Source: an uncultured Aquincola sp. (GTDB lineage: Bacteria > Pseudomonadota > Gammaproteobacteria > Burkholderiales > Burkholderiaceae). Taken from it: a DNA stretch of 6,582 bases. This document shows positions 1-5,590 of the stretch, one piece after another; position 1 is the first letter of the stretch; each line of letters starts with the position of its first letter. Below the pieces are notes generated by a model, which made no database searches, was not told the DNA's origin, and saw only the letters and a list, made by a program, of their open reading frames with translations. The position numbers were made by a program, and so were the translations under genes. The stretch lies in the NCBI GenBank assembly GCA_937883885.1, contig CAKZXL010000083.1, positions 1 through 6,582 on the forward strand. The letters are read 5' to 3'.

Positions 1-4
1 GCGG

Positions 5-1114
5 ATGCCCATTTCTCCTGTTCCCGAGCTGGTCGCCGAGCTTGCTGCCGGCCGCATGGTCATCCTCGTTGACGAGGAAGACCGCGAAAACGAAGGCGAT
101 CTCGTGCTGGCTGCCGAGCATGCCACGCCGGAAGCCATCAACTTCATGGCGCGCTACGGCCGCGGGCTGATCTGCCTGACGCTGACGCGGGAACGCTGCG
201 AACGGCTGCAACTGCCGCCGATGGCCAGCCGCAACGGCACCAAGCACGGCACCGCGTTCACGGTGTCGATCGAGGCGGCCGAAGGCGTGACCACCGGCAT
301 CTCCGCCGCCGACCGTGCGCGCACGGTGCAGGCGGCCGTGGCCAAGCATGCACAGCCCGCCGACCTGGTGCAGCCGGGCCACATCTTTCCGCTGCAGGCC
401 CAGGACGGCGGCGTGCTGATGCGCGCCGGCCATACTGAAGCCGGCTGCGACCTCGCCGGCATGGCCGGCCTGATGCCCGCCGCCGTGATCTGCGAGATCA
501 TGAAGGACGACGGCACCATGGCGCGCCTGCCCGACCTGGAAGTGTTCGCGCAGGAGCACGGCCTGAAGATCGGCACCATCGCCGACCTCATCCAGCACCG
601 CAGCCATACCGAATCCATCATCCAGCGCGTGGGCGGCCGCCAGCTCGACACCGCCTACGGCCGCTTCGACTGTGCGATGTTCCGCGACCGTACCGGCGGC
701 GCCCACCTGGTGCTGAGCGTGGGCAGCTGGCAGCCGGACGACGAAGTGCTGGTGCGCGTGCATGAGCCGCTGTCGGTGCTGGACCTGCTGGACACCAGCA
801 ACACGCGCCACTCCTGGTCGCTGCCCAGCGCCCTGCGCGCATTGCAGACGGCCGGCCGCGGCGTGGCGGTGCTGCTCAACTGCGCGGAAGACGCCGAGTC
901 GCTGCTGACGCGCGCCGTGGCCGCGCCCAGCGCCGCGCCCGCACGCAGCTCGGGCCCGATGGACCTGCGCACCTACGGCGTGGGCTCGCAGATCCTGCGC
1001 GACCTGGGCGTGCGCCGCATGCGCCTGCTGGGCAAGCCGCGCCGCATGCCCAGCATGGTCGGCTTCGGCCTGGAAGTGACCGGATTCACGGAAGCACCTG
1101 CTTCGAAAGACTGA
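5..1114 (+). CDS. ribBA: 3,4-dihydroxy-2-butanone-4-phosphate synthase with degenerate GTP cyclohydrolase II domain (RibBA-like)
   Basis: The 369-aa cytosolic enzyme converts ribulose 5-phosphate to dihydroxybutanone phosphate plus formate for lumazine synthesis. The RibB domain spans about residues 1-205. It shows the acidic [10 protein letters not shown] motif (23-32 region), [11 protein letters not shown] (120-130), [13 protein letters not shown] (140-152, His143) and VICEI (Glu164), so the synthase half looks intact. The RibA-like half (about 205-369) keeps the fold-like end [19 protein letters not shown] (324-342) and GFGLEV. At the position of the zinc-binding, Cys-rich RVHSECLTGD-type segment it reads [13 protein letters not shown] (251-263) with no cysteine. 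GTP cyclohydrolase II activity is therefore probably lost, as is common in betaproteobacterial hybrids; a separate RibA would be needed elsewhere. The ATG at 5 fits the usual N-terminus, but only four bases lie upstream, so the start and any regulation cannot be checked. The stop is 1 nt from ribH. Confidence 0.93.
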   Translation: MPISPVPELVAELAAGRMVILVDEEDRENEGDLVLAAEHATPEAINFMARYGRGLICLTLTRERCERLQLPPMASRNGTKHGTAFTVSIEAAEGVTTGISAADRARTVQAAVAKHAQPADLVQPGHIFPLQAQDGGVLMRAGHTEAGCDLAGMAGLMPAAVICEIMKDDGTMARLPDLEVFAQEHGLKIGTIADLIQHRSHTESIIQRVGGRQLDTAYGRFDCAMFRDRTGGAHLVLSVGSWQPDDEVLVRVHEPLSVLDLLDTSNTRHSWSLPSALRALQTAGRGVAVLLNCAEDAESLLTRAVAAPSAAPARSSGPMDLRTYGVGSQILRDLGVRRMRLLGKPRRMPSMVGFGLEVTGFTEAPASKD

Positions 1115-1115
1115 C

Positions 1116-1580
1116 ATGCAAGGCTCCGACAAAGGCACCCTCGCCGGCCTCAACGGCGAGCACCTACGCGTGGGCATCGTTCGCGCGCGCTTCAACGACA
1201 CCGTGACCGCCGGCCTGCAGCAGGCCTGCTTGGCCGAGCTGGCGGCGCTGGGCGTCAGCGCCGACCGCATCCGCACCGTGGACGTGCCGGGCGCCCTGGA
1301 AGTGCCGGTGGCGCTGCAAGCCATGGCGGCTTCGGGCGACTACGACGCGCTGGTGGCGCTGGGCTGCATCATCCGCGGCGAGACCTACCACTTCGAGCTG
1401 GTGGCCAATGAAAGCGGCGCGGGCGTCACCCGCGTGGCGCTGGACGCTCGCCTGCCGATCGCCAACGCGATCCTGACGGTGGAAAACCAGGTGCAGGCCG
1501 ATGCCCGCATCGATGAAAAAGGCCGCGACGCGGCCCGTGTGGCCGTGGAAATGGCCCTGTTGCTGAAGGAACTGAAGTGA
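1116..1580 (+). CDS. ribH: 6,7-dimethyl-8-ribityllumazine synthase
   Basis: This 154-aa protein has the family's normal length. It condenses the dihydroxybutanone phosphate made by RibB with the pyrimidinedione intermediate to give the riboflavin precursor lumazine, in the cytosol, usually as an oligomeric shell. Visible motifs are RARFN near residue 23 (aromatic contact to the substrate ring), DVPGALEVP (56-64), and [18 protein letters not shown] (83-100), which contains the catalytic-type His92. The later segment LTVENQVQA (120-128) matches the usual TTEN..QA motif with Val in place of Thr, followed by Arg131. The ATG begins 1 nt after the ribBA stop with only a weak purine stretch (GAAAG) upstream, suggesting translational coupling. 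Its stop overlaps the nusB start as GTGA. Confidence 0.96.
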   Translation: MQGSDKGTLAGLNGEHLRVGIVRARFNDTVTAGLQQACLAELAALGVSADRIRTVDVPGALEVPVALQAMAASGDYDALVALGCIIRGETYHFELVANESGAGVTRVALDARLPIANAILTVENQVQADARIDEKGRDAARVAVEMALLLKELK

Positions 1581-2071
1581 GCCCCGCCCCCAAGAAGCCG
1601 AACGGCCCGAAACGGCCGTCGGCCGCCAACGTGGCGCGCCGCCACGCGCGCCAGGTGGCGTTGCAAGGCCTGTACGAATGGCTGGTGTCCGGCACCGAAG
1701 CCGGCGTGATCGACGCGCACATGCGTGAGCAGGAAGATTTTTCGAAGGCCGACACGGCGCACTTCGACGCGCTGCTGCATGGCTGCATCGCCGAGGCGGC
1801 CGACCTGGACACGGTGCTGGCCCGCCACGTCGACCGCCAGACCTCGCAGCTGTCGCCGGTGGAACACGCGGTGCTGCTGATCGGCGCCTACGAGCTGAAG
1901 CACTGCATCGACGTGCCCTACAAGGTGGCCATCAACGAAGCGGTGGAGCTGGCCAAGAACTTTGGCGGCACCGACGGCCACAAGTACGTCAACGGCGTGC
2001 TGGACAAGGCCGCGGCCGACCTGCGGTCGGTGGAAGTCAATGCCGCGCGGGAAGCGCGGCGGGCCGGCTGA
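1577..2071 (+). CDS. nusB: Transcription antitermination factor NusB
   Basis: The 164-aa all-helical RNA-binding factor works with NusE (S10), NusA and NusG in the antitermination complex on rRNA leader transcripts. The N-terminal Arg-rich segment [17 protein letters not shown] (20-36) is the classic boxA RNA-binding start of NusB. The C-terminal half shows the family signature [16 protein letters not shown] (92-107), [18 protein letters not shown] (113-130) and KYVNGVLDK (136-144). The start is GTG, whose TG is shared with the ribH stop (GTGA). The extra basic N-terminal tail before residue 20 is ordinary for Burkholderiales. The last codons carry a strong hairpin (2042-2060), and the stop directly abuts the stop of the convergent gene. 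Co-transcription with ribH is a widespread arrangement. Confidence 0.95.
   Translation: MSPAPKKPNGPKRPSAANVARRHARQVALQGLYEWLVSGTEAGVIDAHMREQEDFSKADTAHFDALLHGCIAEAADLDTVLARHVDRQTSQLSPVEHAVLLIGAYELKHCIDVPYKVAINEAVELAKNFGGTDGHKYVNGVLDKAAADLRSVEVNAAREARRAG
2042..2060. terminator. Hairpin in the last codons of nusB (candidate terminator element)
   Basis: The arms GCCGCGC and GCGCGGC are perfectly complementary over 7 bp around a 5-nt loop, GGGAA; a T-G wobble could extend them by one pair. The hairpin lies inside coding sequence, 8 nt before the nusB stop, and is followed at once by a second hairpin. No T-tract follows on either strand, so intrinsic termination is unproven; it may instead stabilise the mRNA 3' end or only reflect high GC. 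Confidence 0.35.
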
Positions 2072-2083
2072 TCACGCCCGGCC
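2062..2083. terminator. Hairpin spanning both convergent stop codons (candidate bidirectional terminator)
   Basis: The arms GGCCGG (2062-2067) and CCGGCC (2078-2083) are perfect complements around a 10-nt loop that contains the two back-to-back stop codons, written as the palindrome TGATCA (2069-2074). With no intergenic space between nusB and the minus-strand gene, this is the only obvious place for a shared terminator. There is no T-run on either side, which lowers confidence. Confidence 0.35.
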
Positions 2084-2320
2084 GAATTCGCCGGTGGTCA
2101 GGTCACTGACCACGGCCGTGTACCAGGAAGCGCCCAGGTAAAAGCGCACTGCGCCGGTGGAACGCCGACGCACCAGCAACAGGCTGTCTTGCAGGCCCAG
2201 CGCGGCGCTCAGGTCGGGCTCGGGATCGTGCTCCACCTCGAAGTCCCCGGCGTCAAAGCCGTGGGCGGCCAGGGTTTCGCCCAGCAGGGGTGGAGGCAGC
2301 GTGATGGATGAAGCAGGCAT
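2072..2320 (-). CDS. Small hypothetical protein (82 aa)
   Basis: I do not recognise a named family. The predicted protein is soluble and acidic in its first half (EVEHDPEPDLSAALG, about residues 28-42). A basic turn, LLVRRRSTG (about 48-56), and an aromatic stretch with FYLGASWYTAVV follow; it ends TTGEFGRA. There is no signal peptide or membrane segment. Evidence that it is real: G/C-rich third codon positions in this frame over most of its length, and a Shine-Dalgarno GGGAG (plus-strand CTCCC 2328-2332) seven bases before the ATG. It faces nusB tail to tail with zero intergenic bases. It lies downstream of the Fur-family gene on the same strand, separated by 113 bp and an inverted repeat, so it probably has its own promoter. 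Nothing in the sequence gives a function. Confidence 0.75.
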   Translation of the reverse strand: MPASSITLPPPLLGETLAAHGFDAGDFEVEHDPEPDLSAALGLQDSLLLVRRRSTGAVRFYLGASWYTAVVSDLTTGEFGRA

Positions 2321-2327
2321 GGTGCGG

Positions 2328-2332
2328 CTCCC
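2328..2332 (-). promoter_or_regulatory. Shine-Dalgarno site of the 82-aa gene
   Basis: On the minus strand this reads GGGAG, seven bases before the ATG at 2320-2318. It supports this start codon and the reality of the small gene. Confidence 0.6.
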
Positions 2333-2418
2333 GGGTGGAACGAGTCACGATGCTGCCTGTGCCCGAGGGCCTGCCGCATCCCTCTCAAGAGCGAGCAAGC
2401 GCCGAACCTGCGCGCCGG

Positions 2419-2438
2419 ATTAGGCGGCCCGGCCTAAT
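2419..2438. terminator. Inverted repeat at the end of the Fur-family gene
   Basis: The arms ATTAGGC (2419-2425) and GCCTAAT (2432-2438) are perfect 7-bp complements around a 6-nt GC loop. The stop codon of the regulator gene (TAG, plus-strand CTA 2434-2436) lies within the right arm. The position suits a terminator separating the regulator from the 82-aa gene, but no T-tract follows on the minus strand. A protein-binding site upstream of the 82-aa gene is an alternative. Confidence 0.35.
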
Positions 2439-2814
2439 GGCGGCCGGTTGCGCAGTCGGCGCACTGGCCGTACAGCGTCAGCTCATGCGCCTCGACACGA
2501 AAGCCCGCGGGCGCCAGGCGGGCCAGATCGCCCGGGCAGCCGTGCACGTCGAACACCCGTTCGCAGGCCCGGCACTGGAAATGGTGGTGGTGCCCCAAGT
2601 GCTTGGATTCATAGCGCGGGCTGTCGCCGGGCAGCTCCACCACCTGCACGCTGCCCTCTTCCACCAGCAGCTTGAGGTTGCGGTATACGGTGGCGATGCC
2701 CATGCCTGCCACCTCGGTGCGCGCACCGTCCAGCACTTCCTGCGGCGTGAGCGGGCGCGTGGCGGCCTCGATCACGGCGCGGATGGCGGAGCGTTGGCGG
2801 GTCGAGCGTTCCAT
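2434..2814 (-). CDS. zur: Fur-family metal-responsive repressor, probably Zur
   Basis: This 126-aa cytosolic regulator is short for the family (Fur and Zur are usually 135-170 aa). The N-terminal winged helix covers about residues 1-60; TRQRSAIRAVIEAATRPLT (5-23) and the recognition helix region MGIATVYRNLKLLVEEG (38-54) are typical. The metal and dimerisation domain has RYESKHLGHHHHFQCRAC (67-84) with a run of four histidines, and CADC (118-121). Cys81, Cys84, Cys118 and Cys121 form the expected structural zinc site; His75-78, His91 and His110 are candidate sensing ligands. Zur is preferred over Fur or Mur because the gene is divergent from a ZnuCBA-like importer followed by a DUF2796 gene, a known zinc-regulon partner. 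That choice is inference from context. No clear Shine-Dalgarno precedes the ATG. Autoregulation through the repeats at 2863-2900 is plausible. Confidence 0.88.
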   Translation of the reverse strand: MERSTRQRSAIRAVIEAATRPLTPQEVLDGARTEVAGMGIATVYRNLKLLVEEGSVQVVELPGDSPRYESKHLGHHHHFQCRACERVFDVHGCPGDLARLAPAGFRVEAHELTLYGQCADCATGRH

Positions 2815-2862
2815 CGTGTAGCAGAAAGCGGTTCGTGGGTGATTGGCGATTCTCTCACGCCC

Positions 2863-2882
2863 GATAAAGAGAAGTCGTTATC
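2863..2882. promoter_or_regulatory. Candidate Zur/Fur operator (inverted repeat 1)
   Basis: The arms GATAA (2863-2867) and TTATC (2878-2882) are perfect complements, and the inner pairs GA (2869-2870)/TC (2875-2876) also match: 7 of 10 pairs in a 20-bp imperfect palindrome. It sits between the divergent regulator and metal-importer genes and overlaps the candidate -10 of the importer operon, where a repressor would block transcription. It does not match the enterobacterial Zur consensus, so assignment rests on position and symmetry. Confidence 0.45.
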
Positions 2883-2900
2883 ATTAGGGGATGATCCCGA
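2875..2900. promoter_or_regulatory. Candidate operator (inverted repeat 2) overlapping the start of the importer operon
   Basis: The core arms ATCAT (2880-2884) and ATGAT (2891-2895) are perfect complements across 6 nt. After two mismatched pairs the outer TCG (2875-2877) and CGA (2898-2900) also pair: 8 of 13 pairs. It overlaps inverted repeat 1, the -10-like hexamer and the ATG at 2891. It may be the true operator, or a second site for a side-by-side dimer. Confidence 0.4.
2879..2884 (+). promoter_or_regulatory. Candidate -10 element of the metal-importer operon
   Basis: TATCAT matches the sigma-70 -10 consensus at five of six positions and lies in an AT-rich pocket of otherwise GC-rich DNA. 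No good -35 hexamer is visible 16-18 nt upstream. A start site about seven bases downstream would fall at or beside the ATG at 2891, which would make the transcript leaderless for the 60-aa ORF. Confidence 0.4.
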
Positions 2901-3073
2901 GTCTGAGTTCCGCGCCGGCAACCGTTCAGCACGCTGCACCGCCCACCGTTGAGCGCGCGGCGCATGCGTTGCGCTGGCTGGCTTGCGCCGCGTTACCGCG
3001 CACCGGCGTGGCCGCACTGGGCGTCGGCCTGCTGTGGGCCATGGCGGCGTGGGCGATGCATGGCGGCCAGTGA
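2891..3073 (+). CDS. Possible small single-span membrane protein (60 aa)
   Basis: I do not recognise a family. The N-terminal half is polar and Pro/Ala-rich. Residues about 26-57 form a hydrophobic region, with LRWLACAALP and then TGVAALGVGLLWAMAAWAM, ending HGGQ, so one membrane helix with a very short C-terminal tail is likely. Third codon positions in this frame are about 80% G or C, in keeping with a coding frame. Its stop overlaps the ATPase gene by 14 bp, fitting translational coupling to that gene, which lacks a clear ribosome-binding site. Against it: the purine run AGGGG ends directly at the ATG, too close for a normal Shine-Dalgarno. Either the message is leaderless or a downstream start is used. 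If real, it could be an accessory subunit of the importer; that is conjecture. Confidence 0.45.
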   Translation: MIPSLSSAPATVQHAAPPTVERAAHALRWLACAALPRTGVAALGVGLLWAMAAWAMHGGQ

Positions 3074-3797
3074 CGCAGCGGTGCAGCTGCACGGCGTGGG
3101 CGTGCGCTACGGCACCCAGTCCGCCGTGGCAGGCGTGCAAGCCGCTTTCGGCCGCGCCGGTCTGCACGCCATCGTCGGCCCCAACGGCGCCGGCAAGAGC
3201 AGCCTGATCGGCGCCATCGCCGGGCTGCAGCGCCACAGCGGCCGCATCGAGGTGGCTTCCGACCTGCGGCCGCACATGGGCTACCTGCCGCAACGATCAC
3301 AGGTGGACCGCAGCTTTCCGATCACCGTGGCCGACTTTGCCGCCATGGGCCTGTGGCCGAGGCTGGGCGCGCTGCGCGGCATGAGCCGCGCGCAGGCGCA
3401 GGCGGTGGACGAGGTGCTCGAACGCCTGGGCCTGCAGACGCTGCAACGCCGGCTGATCGGCGAGCTGTCCACCGGCCAGTTCCAGCGCCTGCTGTTCGCC
3501 CGGCTGTGCCTGCAGGACGCCCGGCTGCTGTTGCTGGACGAGCCCTTCGCCGCGCTGGACGAAGACACCACCACCGCGCTGATGGCGCTGCTGCAGGCCT
3601 GGCGCGCACAAGGCCGCACGGTGATCGCCGTGCTGCATGAGCAGACCCTCGTGCGCGCGCATTTCGATTCCGCCCTGCTGATGGCCGGCACCGCGCTGCT
3701 GCAAGGTCCGGCCGACGCCGCGCTGGCCTCGGCCGCCTGGCGCCACGCCGAGCGACAACTGGCCCGACACGCCGCCGCCCTGCCCTCCCCCGCCTGA
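3060..3797 (+). CDS. znuC: Zinc/manganese-type ABC importer ATP-binding protein (ZnuC-like)
   Basis: The 245-aa ATPase powers the metal importer at the inner face of the cytoplasmic membrane. In order it shows Walker A GPNGAGKSS (40-48), the Q-loop in GYLPQRSQVDRSFPITVADF (Gln78), the ABC signature LSTGQFQR (136-143), Walker B LLLLDEPF (156-163, catalytic Glu161), the D-loop AALD and the switch His193 in AVLHE. The Q-loop region and the GLWPRLGALRGMS segment (97-109) are typical of the metal (ZnuC/MntB-type) branch. LSTGQ deviates from LSGGQ at one position but is tolerated in the family. The ATG at 3060 was chosen because homology begins at AAVQLHGVGVRYG. The frame is open back to 2949, but that upstream stretch is Arg/Cys/Trp-rich and is an out-of-frame reading of the 60-aa ORF. 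The stop overlaps the permease ATG (TGATG). Confidence 0.92.
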   Translation: MAASDAAVQLHGVGVRYGTQSAVAGVQAAFGRAGLHAIVGPNGAGKSSLIGAIAGLQRHSGRIEVASDLRPHMGYLPQRSQVDRSFPITVADFAAMGLWPRLGALRGMSRAQAQAVDEVLERLGLQTLQRRLIGELSTGQFQRLLFARLCLQDARLLLLDEPFAALDEDTTTALMALLQAWRAQGRTVIAVLHEQTLVRAHFDSALLMAGTALLQGPADAALASAAWRHAERQLARHAAALPSPA

Positions 3798-5590
3798 TGA
3801 CCCTGATGCAAGCCCTGTTCTGGCAGCCTTTTGCCGAGTTCGATTTCATGCGCCGCGCGCTGGTGGCCTGCCTGGCGCTGGCGCTGACCTGCGGCCCGCT
3901 GGGCACGCTGCTGGTGCTGCGCCGCATGAGCCTGGTGGGCGATGCGATGGCCCATGCGCTGCTGCCCGGCGCCGCCGTTGGCTACCTGCTGGCCGGCCTG
4001 TCGCTGGGCGCGATGAGCGCGGGCGCCTTCGTGGCCGCGCTGCTGGTAGCACTGCTGGCCGGCGTGGTGGCCCGCTTCACGCCGCAGCGTGAAGACGCCA
4101 GCTTCGCGGCCTTCTACCTGATCGCGCTGGCGGCCGGTGTGCTGCTGATCGCCCGCCAGGGTGGCAGCGTCGACCTGATGCATGTGCTGTTCGGCAGCGT
4201 GCTGGCGGTGGACGATGCCTCGCTGAAGCTGGTGGCCGGCGTGTCCAGCGTGTCGCTGCTGCTGCTGGCCTTGCTGTGGCGGCCCATCGTGTTCGAGGCC
4301 TGCGACGGCCTTTTCATGCGCACGGTGTCGCGCCGCTCGGCCGCGGTGCACTACCTGTTCCTGGCGCTGGTGGTGGGCAACCTGGTGGCCGGCTTCCAGG
4401 CGCTGGGCACCTTGATGGCAGTGGGTCTGCTGATGCTGCCGGCCACGGCGGCCCGCTTCTGGGTGCGCAGCCTGGAAGCGCTGGCGCTGCTGGCCGCAGG
4501 CATCGCGGCCTTCAGCGCCTGGGCGGGGCTGCTGCTCTCGTACCACGCCAGCCTGCCTTCGGGCCCGGCCATCGTGCTGGTGGCGGGCCTGGTGTACGTG
4601 CTGTCGCTGGCCCTGGGCCGGCATGGCAGCTTGCGCGCCGCCTGGCGTCCGGCCATGCCCGCCACCGCCGGCGCCCTGGGGGGCACTGTGCTCCTGACGG
4701 TGCTGGCCGTGGGCCTGGCCGGCGCACCCTCGCCCGCGCACGCGCAGGCCAACCCGCAAGCCGCCGCACGCCCGCGGGTGGTGGCCAGCTTTTCCATCCT
4801 GGCCGACATGGCCCGCGAGGTGGGCGGCGATGCGGTGGAGGTGAGCAGCCTGGTGGGCCCGGGCGGCGACGCCCATGTGTACGAGCCCACGCCCGCCGCG
4901 GTGCGCCAGCTGGCCGCGGCGCAGCTGGTGGTGGTCAACGGCCTGCGCTTCGAGGGCTGGCTCGACCGGCTGGTGGCCGCCTCGGGCTACCGCGGCCCGG
5001 TGCTGGTGGCCACCACCGGCATCCGGCCGCGCCTGGTGTACGGCGCGCCCGACCCGCATGCCTGGCATGACCCGGCCAATGCCCACGTCTACATCGAGAA
5101 CCTGCGGGTGGCGCTGGGCCGGCTGGTGCCGGCACAGGCCGCCGCCATCGACGCCCGCGCTGCCCAGTATCTTCAGCGGCTGGACGCGCAGGACCAGCGC
5201 CTGCGCGCCCTGCTGGCCAAGGTGCCGCCCGAACAGCGCCGCGCCATCACCTCGCACGACGCCTTCGGCTACCTGGCCGCCGCCTACGGCATTAGCCTGG
5301 CCAGCGTGCAGGGCTGGACCACCGCGGCCGAACCCTCGGCCGCCGACCTGGCGAGGCTGATGCGCCAGATGAAGGCCGAACAGACGCGCGCGCTGTTCCT
5401 GGAAAACACCGGCAGCCCGCGCATGATGCAGCGCGTGGCCCAAGACACCGGCGCGGTGATCGGCGGCACGCTGTACGCCGATGCCTTGTCGCCGCCCGGC
5501 ACCGTTGCCGACAGCTACCTGAAGCTGCTGGACCACAATCTCACCACCCTGATCGCCGCCTGGCAACCGCCGGTGGCCCGCACGCCATGA
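3797..5590 (+). CDS. Fused metal ABC permease (ZnuB-like) and periplasmic metal-binding protein (ZnuA-like)
   Basis: This is one open frame of 597 aa. Residues 1 to about 280 form an ABC-3 family permease with roughly eight or nine hydrophobic helices. The motif SLVGDAMAHALLPG (45-58) carries Asp49 and His53, the spacing of proposed metal-path residues in PsaB-type permeases; the coupling-loop region is FEACDGLFMRTVSRR (166-180). Residues 325-597 form a cluster A-I binding protein: GGDAHVYEPTP (His360), DPHAWHDP (His421), ITSHDAFGYL (His487) and LYADALS (Asp562) are the expected ligands. The join (275-316) has a basic stretch, then a hydrophobic run (about 292-309) and AHA-Q (314-317), which looks exactly like a signal peptide with its cleavage site. 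Read from Met287 (ATG at 4655), the binding protein would be 311 aa, the normal free length. No Shine-Dalgarno precedes that ATG, while a G-run lies before an in-frame GTG at 4688. Substrate is probably zinc; manganese is possible. The stop overlaps the next ATG (ATGA). Confidence 0.9.
   Translation: MTLMQALFWQPFAEFDFMRRALVACLALALTCGPLGTLLVLRRMSLVGDAMAHALLPGAAVGYLLAGLSLGAMSAGAFVAALLVALLAGVVARFTPQREDASFAAFYLIALAAGVLLIARQGGSVDLMHVLFGSVLAVDDASLKLVAGVSSVSLLLLALLWRPIVFEACDGLFMRTVSRRSAAVHYLFLALVVGNLVAGFQALGTLMAVGLLMLPATAARFWVRSLEALALLAAGIAAFSAWAGLLLSYHASLPSGPAIVLVAGLVYVLSLALGRHGSLRAAWRPAMPATAGALGGTVLLTVLAVGLAGAPSPAHAQANPQAAARPRVVASFSILADMAREVGGDAVEVSSLVGPGGDAHVYEPTPAAVRQLAAAQLVVVNGLRFEGWLDRLVAASGYRGPVLVATTGIRPRLVYGAPDPHAWHDPANAHVYIENLRVALGRLVPAQAAAIDARAAQYLQRLDAQDQRLRALLAKVPPEQRRAITSHDAFGYLAAAYGISLASVQGWTTAAEPSAADLARLMRQMKAEQTRALFLENTGSPRMMQRVAQDTGAVIGGTLYADALSPPGTVADSYLKLLDHNLTTLIAAWQPPVARTP

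Noticed and set aside
1..4. Possible FMN riboswitch ahead of the riboflavin genes
   Set aside because: Only four bases precede ribBA in the window, so nothing upstream can be judged.
1385..1981. Minus-strand open frame of 198 codons across ribH and nusB
   Set aside because: It is a mirror of two well-supported genes and has no recognisable domain or ribosome site.
2389..2398. Short symmetric element CTCTCAAGAG-like near 2381-2392 upstream of the 82-aa gene
   Set aside because: The arms are only four bases with a two-base centre, expected by chance; no matching promoter hexamers are nearby.
2308..2952. Plus-strand open frame of 214 codons opposite the Fur-family gene
   Set aside because: The minus strand holds a clear Fur-family protein with its helix-turn-helix and CxxC pairs. 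The plus frame has no family motif and runs through the divergent promoter region.
2949..3059. N-terminal extension of the ZnuC-like ATPase to an ATG at 2949
   Set aside because: The added 37 residues are rich in Arg, Cys and Trp, unlike the family, which starts just before the AVQLHGVGVRYG region. The same bases read better as the 60-aa ORF in another frame.
4276..5070. Plus-strand open frame of 264 codons in a second frame inside the fusion gene
   Set aside because: Its Gly/Ala/Arg/Pro-rich composition is a frame-shifted reading of GC-rich codons. The permease and binding-protein motifs all lie in the main frame.
3281..5566. Very long minus-strand open frame (761 codons) opposite the ATPase and fused permease/binding-protein genes
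   Set aside because: Its His/Gln/Gly/Ala-rich, low-complexity product is what the complement of Leu/Ala/Val-rich GC-rich coding sequence yields. The plus strand carries clear ABC motifs throughout, and no domain is visible in the antisense product.
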